From contig NZ_JAOQJT010000001.1 of the NCBI RefSeq assembly GCF_025567285.1, forward strand, positions 186,001 to 250,000: 64,000 nucleotides of DNA. Direction: 5' to 3'. Shown here one piece after another: positions 1 to 8,912 of this stretch (position 1 is the stretch's first letter; every line of letters starts with the position of its first letter). A program made the translations under genes and the position numbers. The notes beneath the pieces are model-generated. The model ran no database searches and had not been told where the DNA came from. It saw only the letters and a list, made by a program, of their open reading frames with translations. Source of the stretch: Coprococcus aceti. Lineage in GTDB: Bacteria > Bacillota > Clostridia > Lachnospirales > Lachnospiraceae.

Positions 1-293
1 GCCGCAAGATCCTCAAGCGCCATCCTGATCTCAAGCGCATCGCTCAGATCCTTTGCCGTTATCCTGGCAACCTCTGCTCCCCTTCTCGGGATCATGACCA
101 CAAGCCCTTCAAGCTCAAGCATTCTCATGGCCTCCCTGACAGGGGTACGGCTTACGCCAAGCCTCTTCGCAAGAGTGACCTCCATAAGTCTCTCCCCCGG
201 CTCAAACTCACCGTGAACTATAGCATTCCTCAAAGTCTTAAACACTACCTCTCGAAGGGGCAGGTACTCATCCATATTCAATCTAAGATCCAT
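1..293 (-). CDS. GntR-family transcriptional regulator (FadR-like), 3' part outside window
   Basis: Only the N-terminal 97 residues are inside the window. They form a winged-helix DNA-binding domain: LREVVFKTLRNAIVHGEF, then GERLMEVTLAKRLGVSRTPV, then a helix ending MLELEGLV, typical of GntR regulators. The next stretch (RITAKDLSDALEIRMALEDL) begins the all-helical FCD effector domain of the FadR subgroup. The ATG overlaps the TGA of ispE by one base (TGATG), so the two genes are probably translationally coupled. The ligand cannot be told from this part. It could be a local regulator of the isoprenoid operon or simply a passenger. Confidence 0.85.
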   Translation of the reverse strand, partial: MDLRLNMDEYLPLREVVFKTLRNAIVHGEFEPGERLMEVTLAKRLGVSRTPVREAMRMLELEGLVVMIPRRGAEVARITAKDLSDALEIRMALEDLA

Positions 294-1174
294 CACATAC
301 CTCTTCTTATGTTATACGGGCTGACGGCATACGCAGCCTGTATCTCGTCCTTTTCACGCAGCATATCTACTACCCTTTGTGCCAGTTCTTTATCCCTGTT
401 GTCATATATTCCGAACACTGTCGGCCCACTGCCACTCATGAGCACTCCCATGGAGTCGTTCTCCGCTATGAGCTTCTTGACTGAATCTATCACAGGATTT
501 GCAGGTATCGTAACCGTCTCGAGCACATTTGCCATTCTGTCTGTTATTCCCTTCAGATCTCCGGTCTTGAGTGCATCCGCCATGCCATCGATATCTGGAT
601 GCTCCTCCAGCAGATCCACCTTCAGGTTCTGGTATACCCATTTTGTGGACACTCCGATCGCCGGCTTCGCTATGACGATCAGGCAGTCCGGCATAGGTGG
701 AAGTGGTGTAAGGATCTCTCCTATTCCCTCCGAGAGTGCCGTACCCTGCATGATACAGTAAGGCACATCTGCGCCGAGCTTCACTCCATGTTCCATGAGC
801 TGTTCATCGGAAAGGTTCAGTCCAAACAGCATATTCATCGCCTTGAGGGCTGCCGCTGCATCAGCGCTTCCCCCTGCCATTCCGGCTGCAACCGGTATGT
901 GTTTATCCACGGTTACATGAACGCCCTTGTCTATTCCATATATATCCTTCATCATCCGGCACGCCTTGTATATGATGTTATCCTTCACATCCGGCAGCTC
1001 CGACGAATCCGATGTTATAACGATCTCGTCTGTGGTGACATCGCAAAATGTCAGTTCATCCCACAGATCGACCGTCTGCATGATCATTTTCACCTCATGA
1101 TATCCATCCTCGCGTCTCCTGACCACGTCGAGACCGAGGTTTATCTTTCCATATGCCTTTAATGATATTTCCAT
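293..1174 (-). CDS. ispE: 4-diphosphocytidyl-2-C-methyl-D-erythritol kinase
   Basis: This GHMP-family kinase phosphorylates CDP-methylerythritol with ATP in the cytosolic MEP pathway to isoprenoid precursors. The protein of about 293 residues opens with AYGKINLGLDV, followed by the family motif GYHEV. It has the ATP-binding GHMP loop PVAAGMAGGSADAAAAL and the C-terminal glycine motif LMSGSGPTVFGIYD. An upstream ATG at 1195 is in frame, but the ATG at 1174 has a good ribosome site (AGGAGAG six bases ahead) and matches the family N-terminus, so it was chosen. It is followed immediately by the GntR regulator. Confidence 0.95.
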   Translation of the reverse strand: MEISLKAYGKINLGLDVVRRREDGYHEVKMIMQTVDLWDELTFCDVTTDEIVITSDSSELPDVKDNIIYKACRMMKDIYGIDKGVHVTVDKHIPVAAGMAGGSADAAAALKAMNMLFGLNLSDEQLMEHGVKLGADVPYCIMQGTALSEGIGEILTPLPPMPDCLIVIAKPAIGVSTKWVYQNLKVDLLEEHPDIDGMADALKTGDLKGITDRMANVLETVTIPANPVIDSVKKLIAENDSMGVLMSGSGPTVFGIYDNRDKELAQRVVDMLREKDEIQAAYAVSPYNIRRGM

Positions 1175-1221
1175 TTTCTCTCCTGTCCGTGACATTTCCT
1201 CTGCAGCTTTTCAGCCTGCGA

Positions 1222-1785
1222 TCACTTTTTTCTAACAGAATATCCAAATTTGCCGAGTTTGTCGCCAAGTGCAAAATACTCTCCATGTGAATATGCGACA
1301 AGTCCCGTGCTGTTGAGGTTGAATTTGCCGGTCTTATCCATGTATTCATCACTTATCTGGACTCCGACCACCTCAGCGATAAACATGTGGTGGGATCCAA
1401 GCTCAACTACCTGCTTTACCTTGCACTCTACGTTCACCGGACTCTCCTCTATAGCCGGGCATGACACATTCACGCCGTCACATGCATGGAGGTTCATCTC
1501 CTTGAATTTATCCACGTCTCTTCCTGACTTCACACCACAATAATCAGTTGCAAATGCCAGTTTCTCGGTGACGAGATTTATGGTAAATTCTCCTGTCTCC
1601 TTGATTATGTCGTAGGAATATCTCTCCGGACGCACCGATATGGACACCATTGCAGGATCGCTGCATATGGTACCGGCCCACGCTATCGTCACTATGTTTG
1701 GCTTCTCTCCCGGTCTCTGGCAGCTCACCATAACTGCCGGAACCGGATACAACATATTTCCTGGTTTCCAATTCTGTTTTGCCAT
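1222..1785 (-). CDS. Flavin reductase family protein (FMN-binding split barrel)
   Basis: A protein of about 187 residues of the flavin reductase-like (DIM6/NTAB) family, which binds FMN and reduces it with NAD(P)H or serves as an oxidoreductase module. Visible family features are the N-terminal MLYPVPAVMVSC, the conserved VTIAWAGTICSDP segment, SVRPERYSYDII, the TINLVTEKLA strand and SHHMFIAEVVGV. The start at 1785 (MAKQNWKPG) follows AAAGAGG at good spacing; the longer in-frame start at 1830 lacks such a site. It lies 47 bases upstream of ispE on the same strand and may be co-transcribed. The physiological substrate is unknown. Confidence 0.88.
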   Translation of the reverse strand: MAKQNWKPGNMLYPVPAVMVSCQRPGEKPNIVTIAWAGTICSDPAMVSISVRPERYSYDIIKETGEFTINLVTEKLAFATDYCGVKSGRDVDKFKEMNLHACDGVNVSCPAIEESPVNVECKVKQVVELGSHHMFIAEVVGVQISDEYMDKTGKFNLNSTGLVAYSHGEYFALGDKLGKFGYSVRKK

Positions 1786-2045
1786 GTCTATACCTCTTTC
1801 TCTATTGACCTTCAACTCATTTTCAGCCACTTTCAGTCACTGTGGCGCAACGCACCACAGTGCTGATATCTCAAGCTGTCAATTGTTCGTATTTTGTATA
1901 TTGTATACATTATACATAATAATACATGCCAGTGCATAAAATTACAACCGCATACAGCGCTCTTTATTTATCTTATTTTATTGACAGCGGATTTATTACT
2001 ATAATATGAATGATCTGTCCCGGTGTTACACAAGGAAATGCAGAC

Positions 2046-2073
2046 AAAAAAAATGATCACCCGGAAGATCATT
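2046..2073 (-). terminator. Rho-independent terminator of the SGNH/DUF4358 pair
   Basis: On the minus strand AATGATC pairs with GATCATT around an 8-base loop and is followed by a run of eight T. The stem overlaps the TGA stop of the DUF4358 gene. The bases from here to the flavin reductase start (about 210) show AT-rich sequence suitable for its promoter but no other clear feature. Confidence 0.75.
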
Positions 2074-2545
2074 CCAGATAATCACTTATTATTCCCTGTG
2101 CCGTTTCGCTGTCATCGGACACCATGTATACCACAAATGTATCATGCACATACAGAACCGCATCATCAAGTCTGGCGGTCTCCGACGATTTGTAATCAAG
2201 GTACATCTGCAACTGTGAGTCGCGTCTTTTCTTCATGTCCGCCAGTATGCCCTGGGCATCGACCGTTGACGACGCCTGAAATACTGCGAGCTCCTCGGCG
2301 GTGGCTCCCGTTGACATGTACACTGCACTGTCCTGCACCTGAACGCTGTCTATACCATAATATCTGAGCGCCGTCTCAGAGGAGACCTCCTCCACGGAAT
2401 CCTCAAACTTCACGTTCTGCATGAGCATATCAGCCAGAGAGTGCACATCCGGCATATCTGCCTCGTCGTCTCCATTTCCTGCGCATCCCGCAAGCGAACA
2501 GATCACCAGACAGCATGCAAACAAATATATTATTCTTTTTATCAT
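2069..2545 (-). CDS. DUF4358 family lipoprotein
   Basis: A 158-residue protein with a lipoprotein signal: MIKR, a hydrophobic core, then the lipobox SLAGC with Cys21 as the lipid-attachment residue, so it should sit on the outer face of the membrane. The mature part is acidic and carries the DUF4358 pattern (YGIDSVQVQDSAVYMSTGAT, then AEELAVF, then a long helix and VVYMVSDD). Its biochemical function is not known. It follows the SGNH-like gene by 15 bases and the two are surely co-transcribed. In related genomes such pairs often accompany an MBOAT acyltransferase, which is absent here. Confidence 0.82.
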   Translation of the reverse strand: MIKRIIYLFACCLVICSLAGCAGNGDDEADMPDVHSLADMLMQNVKFEDSVEEVSSETALRYYGIDSVQVQDSAVYMSTGATAEELAVFQASSTVDAQGILADMKKRRDSQLQMYLDYKSSETARLDDAVLYVHDTFVVYMVSDDSETAQGIISDYLE

Positions 2546-2560
2546 ATGCCTCCGTCTCCA

Positions 2561-3538
2561 CTATCTTCTGACATACACGTTCTTTCTGATGTAGTCCATC
2601 ATCTTGAGACAATATTTCTTATTACAATGTTTGCCATCTATTCCCGCATCCTCCGGCAGAACACCATCCACAGACACGCTGTGAGCCACATCGAGATAGA
2701 TCACCTGGTCGTAGCTGCCACACATCTCCTGCATGAGAGAATTGAGCTTGTCCACACCCGGGTTGTTATACACCTGGTCTTTTGATGAAAGCTCCGCCGA
2801 TACAGGAAGTACTGACATCACATATACATTTGCCGCAGGCTGTAACTGGGAGATCTGATCCAGTAAAGTCTTGTAGGCCAACATGTACCGCTCGTTATAC
2901 CACGAAAGCTCCTCAAGCCCAAATGAAATGTATATATTCTCATAGCTCTTCATGCCAAGCATCTCGACAACCGTACACTGTTCTCCTGAATCGCAGGTGA
3001 ACATCTTGGTATTAGCGACCTTCTCTATGTCCAGATTCTTCGCCACACACATATCCCAGTTGTCTACACCGCTGTACAGTCCCAGCGCCTCGGCTCTGGA
3101 ATCACCTATGAGCAGAGATGTCGAGAAATACTGGTCATCCGTGGCATTCGCCGGCATGTATATATTGCTGTCATATTTGTCCGCTCCCTTGCCGCTCACA
3201 TCAGGGTTGGTGTAATTGACAAATTGTACATACTGACCATTTCGCTGATCCGGAATGGCCGCATCCTCCGCAGTTGCCAGATACTGCTGTGCAGCCCCCT
3301 CCGTGTCACTGTATGACATATCCTGAGTGCTGCTCTCACTTATATCTGCCGATGTTCCGCTCTCAGGCTGGAACTCCTCCTGGCCGTTCACATTCTTTTT
3401 CAGGTTGCCCTGTCCAAGCGCAAATATCATTATGACTGCGACGACCACTCCTATTCCGCTCTCGACGAGTTTCATTCTGCGGTGATGCCGCTGTCTGTAT
3501 ATCTTTTTTCTATAATCAGTGTTATTATTCTTAGTCAC
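2561..3538 (-). CDS. Membrane-anchored SGNH/GDSL-like protein (DltD/AlgX type)
   Basis: A 325-residue protein with a basic N-terminus, one membrane helix at about residues 23-43, a low-complexity Ser/Gln linker, and an extracellular domain. The domain starts with LLIGDSRAEALGLYSG, the block I GDS motif with the nucleophile Ser. It ends with DGKHCNKKY, which fits the Asp-x-x-His block V. SGNH proteins of this layout usually act on O-acyl groups of cell-surface polymers together with an MBOAT transferase; that role is inference here. It heads a two-gene unit with the DUF4358 lipoprotein. The family assignment rests on motifs only. Confidence 0.7.
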   Translation of the reverse strand: MTKNNNTDYRKKIYRQRHHRRMKLVESGIGVVVAVIMIFALGQGNLKKNVNGQEEFQPESGTSADISESSTQDMSYSDTEGAAQQYLATAEDAAIPDQRNGQYVQFVNYTNPDVSGKGADKYDSNIYMPANATDDQYFSTSLLIGDSRAEALGLYSGVDNWDMCVAKNLDIEKVANTKMFTCDSGEQCTVVEMLGMKSYENIYISFGLEELSWYNERYMLAYKTLLDQISQLQPAANVYVMSVLPVSAELSSKDQVYNNPGVDKLNSLMQEMCGSYDQVIYLDVAHSVSVDGVLPEDAGIDGKHCNKKYCLKMMDYIRKNVYVRR

Positions 3539-3756
3539 CTTCGACCTCCGAATTAACTAACTTTCATGTCTTTCGCAAAATATCCTATGATAGTATAGCA
3601 ATTAATGATAAAATAATCAAGAACGCCGCGTTTTGTGAACCTCATTGTTGCCATACAATTTTTTCCGTGTTACTATTTCACATAGGAAAGTTCAATGTTT
3701 TTGCGGATTTCAGCATACAACTCAAACACAACATATTTATAGAAGAGGAGAACACG

Positions 3757-4761
3757 ATGAACACTACAGCACGTACAATAGACTACAAGGGCGAGACTTG
3801 TATTGAACTTATATCAGGCGATTACCGTGCACTGATCGCACCATTTAACGGGAGCAACATTATGAAGATGGAGAACACAGCTCTGGATATTGATATATTC
3901 AGGAACGATCCTTCCCTGACTCCTGCACAGCTCAAAGCAGCAGCAGAGATCTACGGAATGCCTACCCTGTATCTCCCTAACAGACTGTCACACGGCAACT
4001 TAAGAACCTCCGATGCCATGTATCATTTCCCATGCAATGATCCTCTCGGCAACCATCTCCACGGTTTCCTTCATCTCAGAAACCACAGCATAGAGAGCGT
4101 GTCAGTGGATGGAGACAAGGCCATCGGCAAGACTTCATATGTATATGATGAGAAGGATGAGTTTTTCACTACATACCCTGTGAGCTTTAGAGCAGACTTC
4201 ACATTCACTCTTGCTCCGGACGGTATGCACTACGAGTTCACACTCACCAACCTCTCCGACAAGCAGATGCCATACGGCGTATGTAACCACGTTGCATTCA
4301 AGGGGCCTTTCACAAGCACAGGAAAGGGCGAGGATGTACGTCTCTGTGTACCTGTTGGAGACAAATGGGAGCTTGATGAGCACGCTATCCCTACAGAGAA
4401 GAACCTTCCTATAACAGATTACGATCTCCAGTACAAGAACGGAACCATGGTACCTGTTCTGAAGGACATCGACAACGATCTCTACACAGCGGAGATGAAC
4501 GAGCTGGACGGCAAGCCTTTCTACGGAGTATACGCAACTGATGTTGCCACAGGCAAGAAGGTCTGCTATGAGGTTGACGACACAATGAAGTTCTGGATCA
4601 TGTGGAACGATCACGGCGACAAGGGTTACTTCTGTCCTGAGCCAATGAGCTGGAATATTGACGCTCCAAATCTCTCAGGAGCACCGGAGATCACAGGCTA
4701 CACAGAGCTTGCTCCAGGCGAGTCCAAGACAGTAAAAGAAAGAATATTCACAATGGCATAA
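3757..4761 (+). CDS. Aldose 1-epimerase family protein
   Basis: A 334-residue protein of the galactose-mutarotase fold, which interconverts alpha and beta anomers of aldoses. Supporting segments are HLHGFLHLRNHSIESV, the beta-sandwich run YEFTLTNLSD, CNHVAFKGPF with a conserved His, and YFCPEPMSWNIDAPN, where the Glu-Pro matches the catalytic Glu region of the family. The start at 3757 follows GAGGAG by six bases; the upstream in-frame ATG at 3667 has no such site. A strong terminator follows 18 bases after the stop. Substrate unknown; GalM-like or a hexose-6-phosphate mutarotase-like member are both possible. Confidence 0.82.
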   Translation: MNTTARTIDYKGETCIELISGDYRALIAPFNGSNIMKMENTALDIDIFRNDPSLTPAQLKAAAEIYGMPTLYLPNRLSHGNLRTSDAMYHFPCNDPLGNHLHGFLHLRNHSIESVSVDGDKAIGKTSYVYDEKDEFFTTYPVSFRADFTFTLAPDGMHYEFTLTNLSDKQMPYGVCNHVAFKGPFTSTGKGEDVRLCVPVGDKWELDEHAIPTEKNLPITDYDLQYKNGTMVPVLKDIDNDLYTAEMNELDGKPFYGVYATDVATGKKVCYEVDDTMKFWIMWNDHGDKGYFCPEPMSWNIDAPNLSGAPEITGYTELAPGESKTVKERIFTMA

Positions 4762-4779
4762 AACATGACATTTTCTATG

Positions 4780-4809
4780 GAACGGTCTCTCGGCGGAGGC
4801 CGTTCTTTC
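4780..4809 (+). terminator. Rho-independent terminator after the aldose epimerase gene
   Basis: Ten base pairs (GAACGGTCTC with GAGGCCGTTC, one G-T pair) around a six-base loop, followed by TTTCATATTATT. Confidence 0.85.
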
Positions 4810-4895
4810 ATATTATTAATTTTTCCCCTGTCTCGTTGTTTTTCTCCCCCCAGTATAATAAAATTATTATAATACCATATGCAAGGAGGGATTCT

Positions 4896-7097
4896 ATGAA
4901 AAAAATACTTAGATTTTTACTGGTTTTCGCGGCAATGTTCTGTATGACATGCTTCACAGCATTTGCAGAAGATACCGACGATCCAGACACATACTATCTG
5001 GAGTTGGATGCAGCAGGAGGACAGTTATCAGGGGAGACTTCCACTGTGATAAGCAGCCCATCAGCAGAATTTACGACTGTTGACCTGTCAAAGTACAAGC
5101 CGGAGAAAGACGGCTTTACATTCACAGGATGGTACAATGACAAGACAAAGGTCACCAGCATTGACACATCATACTTCCAGTCTACAAACCGTATAAAGCT
5201 GACAGCGATGTACACCAAGGACAGCTTCTCCGGTTCAGGGCTCACCTTCACACTGAATGCAAATGGAGGCAAGCTCGGAGATGCGGACAGCGGAACATAT
5301 GACTTTGATGTAGCAGGATCAGGATATGGCGTGGCACTGAACGACTACCCACCGACCCGTGAGGACTATGAGTTCAAGGGCTGGAACACGAAGTCCGACG
5401 GATCAGGCAAGACCGTGAACATCATATACACCTCTTCCTTTGAGAAGGCGGCAGATAACGGATATGAGTATTCCGATACTGATGACTCATCGGCTAAAAG
5501 AAACCTGGTATTTTATGCGATGTGGAAATCAGACTCTGCTCCTACAGGCACCATCAGCATGGGCGATAAGAACTGGAACGGTCTCCAGGATGTATCATCA
5601 TTTGAGCAGTATTACAACAAGACCCAGAAGGTTACCATCACCTGTGACAACAACTCCGACCCTTCCATCACAGTCGGCTACCTGATAAGCGACTCAGCTC
5701 TGTCATCGGACGATCTGGGTGCAGCAACATTTACCGAGTATAAGAAAGCATTTTCCATAAAGGACGAGGGCAAATATGTTGTATACGCAAAGCTTTCATC
5801 AGAGGACGGCAAAACAACATACTTATCCACAGATGGCTTCATCATCGACACACACGCGCCAAAGGTCACAGGAATCGCCGACGGAGAGACTTACTGCCTG
5901 TCAGCCGTGATGACCGTGAAGGAATCCCATCTGGCAAAGGTCACAGTGAACGGCGAGGAGAAATCCCTTGACGACGATCACTCACTTGCTCTGGAAGCCA
6001 CAGATGGTGAGCAGACCATCATCGTATCCGACAAGGCGGGAAATGAAACCAAATTGACTGTAACAGTAAACAAGAAACACACCGCAGAAACCGACGACGG
6101 TGACTGCACGACACCTCAGAAATGCCGCTACTGCGGTGAGATCGTCGTAGAGGGCAAGAGCAGCCACGACCTCGGCAACTGGACAAGTGATGGCAACGGC
6201 AAAACCCATTCCCGCAAGTGCAAGAACAAGGGCTGTGGATATAAGGTCATCCAGGACTGCTCCGGCGGAACCGCAACCTGCCAGAAGAAGGCAGTGTGCT
6301 CTGTGTGCGGCAAGAGCTACGGCAAACTCAGCACAACGAACCACACAGACCTTAAGAAGACTGATTATGTAGCAGCAACCACCTCCAGCAAGGGCAATAT
6401 AGAATACTGGTATTGCTCAGCCTGCAAGAAATATTTCAGCAACAAGGGCTGTACAAAGGAGATAAGCAAGGCTGACACAGTCATCGACAAGGCAGCACCC
6501 GAGATCATCGGCGGCAAGGGAAGCAAATGGAGCAAGGCCAGCAAGAACACTATCAAGTTCAGATCGAACGCTGAGTACGCTGACTTTGTCTGTGTCCTCA
6601 TAGATGACAAGGAACTTGACCCTTCATATTACAACAAGAAAGAGGGAAGCATCATAATCGAGCTCAAGACGAGCTATCTTGAATCCCTCTCGGTCGGAAG
6701 CCACACCATAACCATCAGATCCAAGACCGGAGATGCTGTGACAACATTTACAGTGTCCAAGAAGGAGACTTCCGCAACCACACAGACAACTACCAGAGCC
6801 ACAACCGAGGCGACAACGGCAAGTACGACCGAGGTCACCACAGAGTATAGAAATACATTTACCCCTGTGACGACCGAGGCGACCACAACTGAGATATCCA
6901 CGATAGAGCGTACCACAACCGAGACAACCACTGAGGTCACAACAGAAAAGAGCACACTCACCGTGGGCAGCTACGCTTCCACTGATAAGAGTAAGAGTAA
7001 GGTACATAACCTTCAGCTCATAATCCTTATAACAGTGCTTGCGACCATTCTAATCTCGTTTGTGATAATCATAATTTCAGGTATGAAGAAGAAATAA
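4896..7097 (+). CDS. Secreted, membrane-anchored surface protein with InlB-type repeats and a Thr-rich stalk
   Basis: A 733-residue protein that starts after AAGGAGGG with a classical signal peptide (MKKILRFLLVF to AFA). Two Listeria-Bacteroides (InlB B-repeat, Flg_new) modules follow at about residues 30-90 and 105-195, recognisable by FTGWYNDKTKVTS and YEFKGWNTKSDG. Next comes an Ig-like stretch, then Cys-rich modules at about residues 400-545 with CxxC pairs (CRYCG, CKNKGCG, CSVCG, CSACKKYF). A Thr/Glu-rich stalk covers residues 624-690. A C-terminal membrane helix (LIILITVLATILISFVIIII) and GMKKK end it, so it is held by the helix, not by sortase. Likely an adhesin or matrix protein; ligand unknown. 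Confidence 0.85.
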   Translation: MKKILRFLLVFAAMFCMTCFTAFAEDTDDPDTYYLELDAAGGQLSGETSTVISSPSAEFTTVDLSKYKPEKDGFTFTGWYNDKTKVTSIDTSYFQSTNRIKLTAMYTKDSFSGSGLTFTLNANGGKLGDADSGTYDFDVAGSGYGVALNDYPPTREDYEFKGWNTKSDGSGKTVNIIYTSSFEKAADNGYEYSDTDDSSAKRNLVFYAMWKSDSAPTGTISMGDKNWNGLQDVSSFEQYYNKTQKVTITCDNNSDPSITVGYLISDSALSSDDLGAATFTEYKKAFSIKDEGKYVVYAKLSSEDGKTTYLSTDGFIIDTHAPKVTGIADGETYCLSAVMTVKESHLAKVTVNGEEKSLDDDHSLALEATDGEQTIIVSDKAGNETKLTVTVNKKHTAETDDGDCTTPQKCRYCGEIVVEGKSSHDLGNWTSDGNGKTHSRKCKNKGCGYKVIQDCSGGTATCQKKAVCSVCGKSYGKLSTTNHTDLKKTDYVAATTSSKGNIEYWYCSACKKYFSNKGCTKEISKADTVIDKAAPEIIGGKGSKWSKASKNTIKFRSNAEYADFVCVLIDDKELDPSYYNKKEGSIIIELKTSYLESLSVGSHTITIRSKTGDAVTTFTVSKKETSATTQTTTRATTEATTASTTEVTTEYRNTFTPVTTEATTTEISTIERTTTETTTEVTTEKSTLTVGSYASTDKSKSKVHNLQLIILITVLATILISFVIIIISGMKKK

Positions 7098-7117
7098 TAC
7101 CGAAAAGTTCAATAAGG

Positions 7118-7150
7118 CAGCACGCCAGGACAACCTGACGTGCTGTTTTT
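7118..7150 (+). terminator. Rho-independent terminator after the InlB-repeat surface protein
   Basis: CAGCACGCCAGG pairs with CCTGACGTGCTG with one internal mismatch and a four-base ACAA loop, followed by TTTTTC. Confidence 0.85.
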
Positions 7151-7189
7151 CTATGTTTTTCCATGTGACAACGTTTTCACTCTTTTCTT

Positions 7190-7218
7190 TTGATTTCCAG
7201 CATTTACAAGCATATATT
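7190..7218 (+). promoter_or_regulatory. Predicted sigma-A promoter of the sulfate transporter operon
   Basis: TTGATT and TATATT separated by 17 bases, about 54 bases upstream of the first gene. No S-box or T-box leader was seen between it and the start codon. Confidence 0.5.
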
Positions 7219-7271
7219 GCATACATACCCGATATGAAAACGGGAAATTAAAGAAAGAGAGGAAGAAGATT

Positions 7272-7982
7272 ATGAAGAAACAATTGGCAACATTACTCGC
7301 AGTCACAGCACTTGGAATTGGAGTTCTGTCAGGATGCGGTGTGAGCGCAGCATCTAACTCAACCGGCAGCTCATCTGACTCAGCGGGCGCTATTGAGATA
7401 ACGAACGTATCCTACGACCCAACCAGAGAGCTATACGCAGCGTACAACGATTTATTTGCAAAGCACTGGAAAGAGGAAAAGGGACAGGACGTATCAGTTG
7501 TTCAGTCACACGGTGGTTCAGGAAAGCAGGCGCTTGAGGTGGCAAATGGACTTCAGGCCGATGTGCTTCTCGCATGGGAGAACGAGGCGTTCCTCTCACT
7601 GGATGAGCATCCTGGTGAGTACGAGATCGTGGTTCCTTCCGTATCTATACTGTGCCAGCCTACAGTCTCAGTAGTCGACGAGGTGGTTGACAAGAGAGGC
7701 ACAAGGGATGTCGCAACCGAATATCTGAACTACCTATATTCCGACGAGGCACAGAAGCTTGAGGCAGAGTGGTACTACAGACCATCAGATCAGGATATCC
7801 TGAAGCAGTTCGAATATCAGGGACAGAGCAACACCATATCGGAGCTGCCACAGGACGGCAAATGGATCATAACAAATGTTGACCTCACAGACATATCACA
7901 CTTCGGAGGCTGGACAGAGGCCAGCAAAAAGCATTTCGCGGACGGAGGGCTCTTTGACTCCATATACGAGGAAAAGAATTAA
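7272..7982 (+). CDS. Sulfate/thiosulfate ABC transporter substrate-binding lipoprotein with a large internal deletion
   Basis: The 236-residue product begins with a lipoprotein signal (lipobox LSGC, Cys22). It has the Sbp/CysP start ITNVSYDPTRELY, the sulfate-site loop QSHGGSGKQA, and the C-terminal half LLAWENEAFLSL to RPSDQDILKQF and FGGWTEA. Family members are about 330-350 residues. Here GLQAD runs directly into VLLAWENEA at residue 96-97, so roughly 105 residues of the second lobe and hinge are gone, in frame. The missing part normally holds much of the sulfate site and the domain crossover, so binding is unlikely. First gene of a four-gene operon with cysT, cysW and cysA. Could be an assembly artefact; see findings. 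Confidence 0.85.
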   Translation: MKKQLATLLAVTALGIGVLSGCGVSAASNSTGSSSDSAGAIEITNVSYDPTRELYAAYNDLFAKHWKEEKGQDVSVVQSHGGSGKQALEVANGLQADVLLAWENEAFLSLDEHPGEYEIVVPSVSILCQPTVSVVDEVVDKRGTRDVATEYLNYLYSDEAQKLEAEWYYRPSDQDILKQFEYQGQSNTISELPQDGKWIITNVDLTDISHFGGWTEASKKHFADGGLFDSIYEEKN

Positions 7983-8043
7983 TTTGAAATGGCAGTCTGG
8001 CGGGAAATCCAGATAATACATACAGGAAAGGAATGACTGAGAC

Positions 8044-8898
8044 ATGACACATCGGCACACACACGCAAAAAAGAAAAGTAAAAGCATCATACCGGGATTC
8101 GGTTTGTCATTTGGAATAGTAATGGCAATCCTCGGAATTATAGTGGTGATCCCCCTGTGCTCTCTGGTGGTATTCTCAGCCAGACTGTCACTATCCGAAT
8201 TCTGGCAGACCATCACCAGACCGAGAGTTCTGTCAAGCTACGCCGTGAGCTTGTCCACTGCATTTATCGCATCACTGATAAATGCGGTGATGGGGCTCAT
8301 CCTTGCGTGGGTTCTTGTCAGATACAAATTCCCGGGAAAGAGAATCATGGACGGCATCATCGAGCTGCCATTTGCCCTTCCCACAGCGGTTGCAGGCATA
8401 GCTCTCACCCATCTCACGGTACAGAACGGCTGGGTAGGAAGGATATTTGCCAGATTCGGTATAGATATCGCGTATACACGGATAGGTATAACCATAGCTT
8501 TGGTGTTCATTGGAATACCATTCGTCGTGAGAAGTGTCCAGCCGGTTCTCGAAAAGGTTGACAGGGAATACGAGGAAGCAGCCGCCATGTTCGGAGCCTC
8601 CCGTATCCAGATATTCTTCCGTGTCATCCTGCCCGAGATACTTCCGGCACTGATCGCAGGTTTCACCATGGCATTTGCCAGAAGCCTGGGGGAATACGGA
8701 AGCGTCGTGTTCATAGCGGGCAACACTCCATATGAGACTGAGATAACCCCTCTGCTCATCATGTCAGAGTTGCAGGAATACGACTACGCAAGTGCAACCT
8801 CGATAGCACTTGTGATGCTTGCGATAGCATTTGTCATACTGCTTGTCAACGCATTTATCCAGAGCCGCACATCAAGAATAGTCAGCGGCATAGACTGA
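8044..8898 (+). CDS. cysT: Sulfate ABC transporter permease CysT
   Basis: A 284-residue permease with six predicted membrane helices and the CysT family segments ELPFALPTAVAGIAL, GIPFVVRSVQPVLEKVD, and the ATPase-contact EAA loop EYEEAAAMFGASRIQIFF. It ends with FARSLGEYGSVVFIAGN and a last hydrophobic span. Length and motifs are normal, so this is the only member of the operon without an obvious lesion. It follows the damaged binding-protein gene by about 60 bases and precedes cysW by 14. With CysW it would form the sulfate/thiosulfate channel, but its partners here are probably defective. Confidence 0.93.
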   Translation: MTHRHTHAKKKSKSIIPGFGLSFGIVMAILGIIVVIPLCSLVVFSARLSLSEFWQTITRPRVLSSYAVSLSTAFIASLINAVMGLILAWVLVRYKFPGKRIMDGIIELPFALPTAVAGIALTHLTVQNGWVGRIFARFGIDIAYTRIGITIALVFIGIPFVVRSVQPVLEKVDREYEEAAAMFGASRIQIFFRVILPEILPALIAGFTMAFARSLGEYGSVVFIAGNTPYETEITPLLIMSELQEYDYASATSIALVMLAIAFVILLVNAFIQSRTSRIVSGID

Positions 8899-8912
8899 AG
8901 GGAGGTAACAAC

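Noticed and set aside
6624..7007. Long minus-strand frames opposite the Thr-rich stalk of the surface protein
   Set aside because: They arise from the biased codons of the Thr/Glu repeats on the coding strand; no ribosome site and Val/Gly/Cys-rich low-complexity products.
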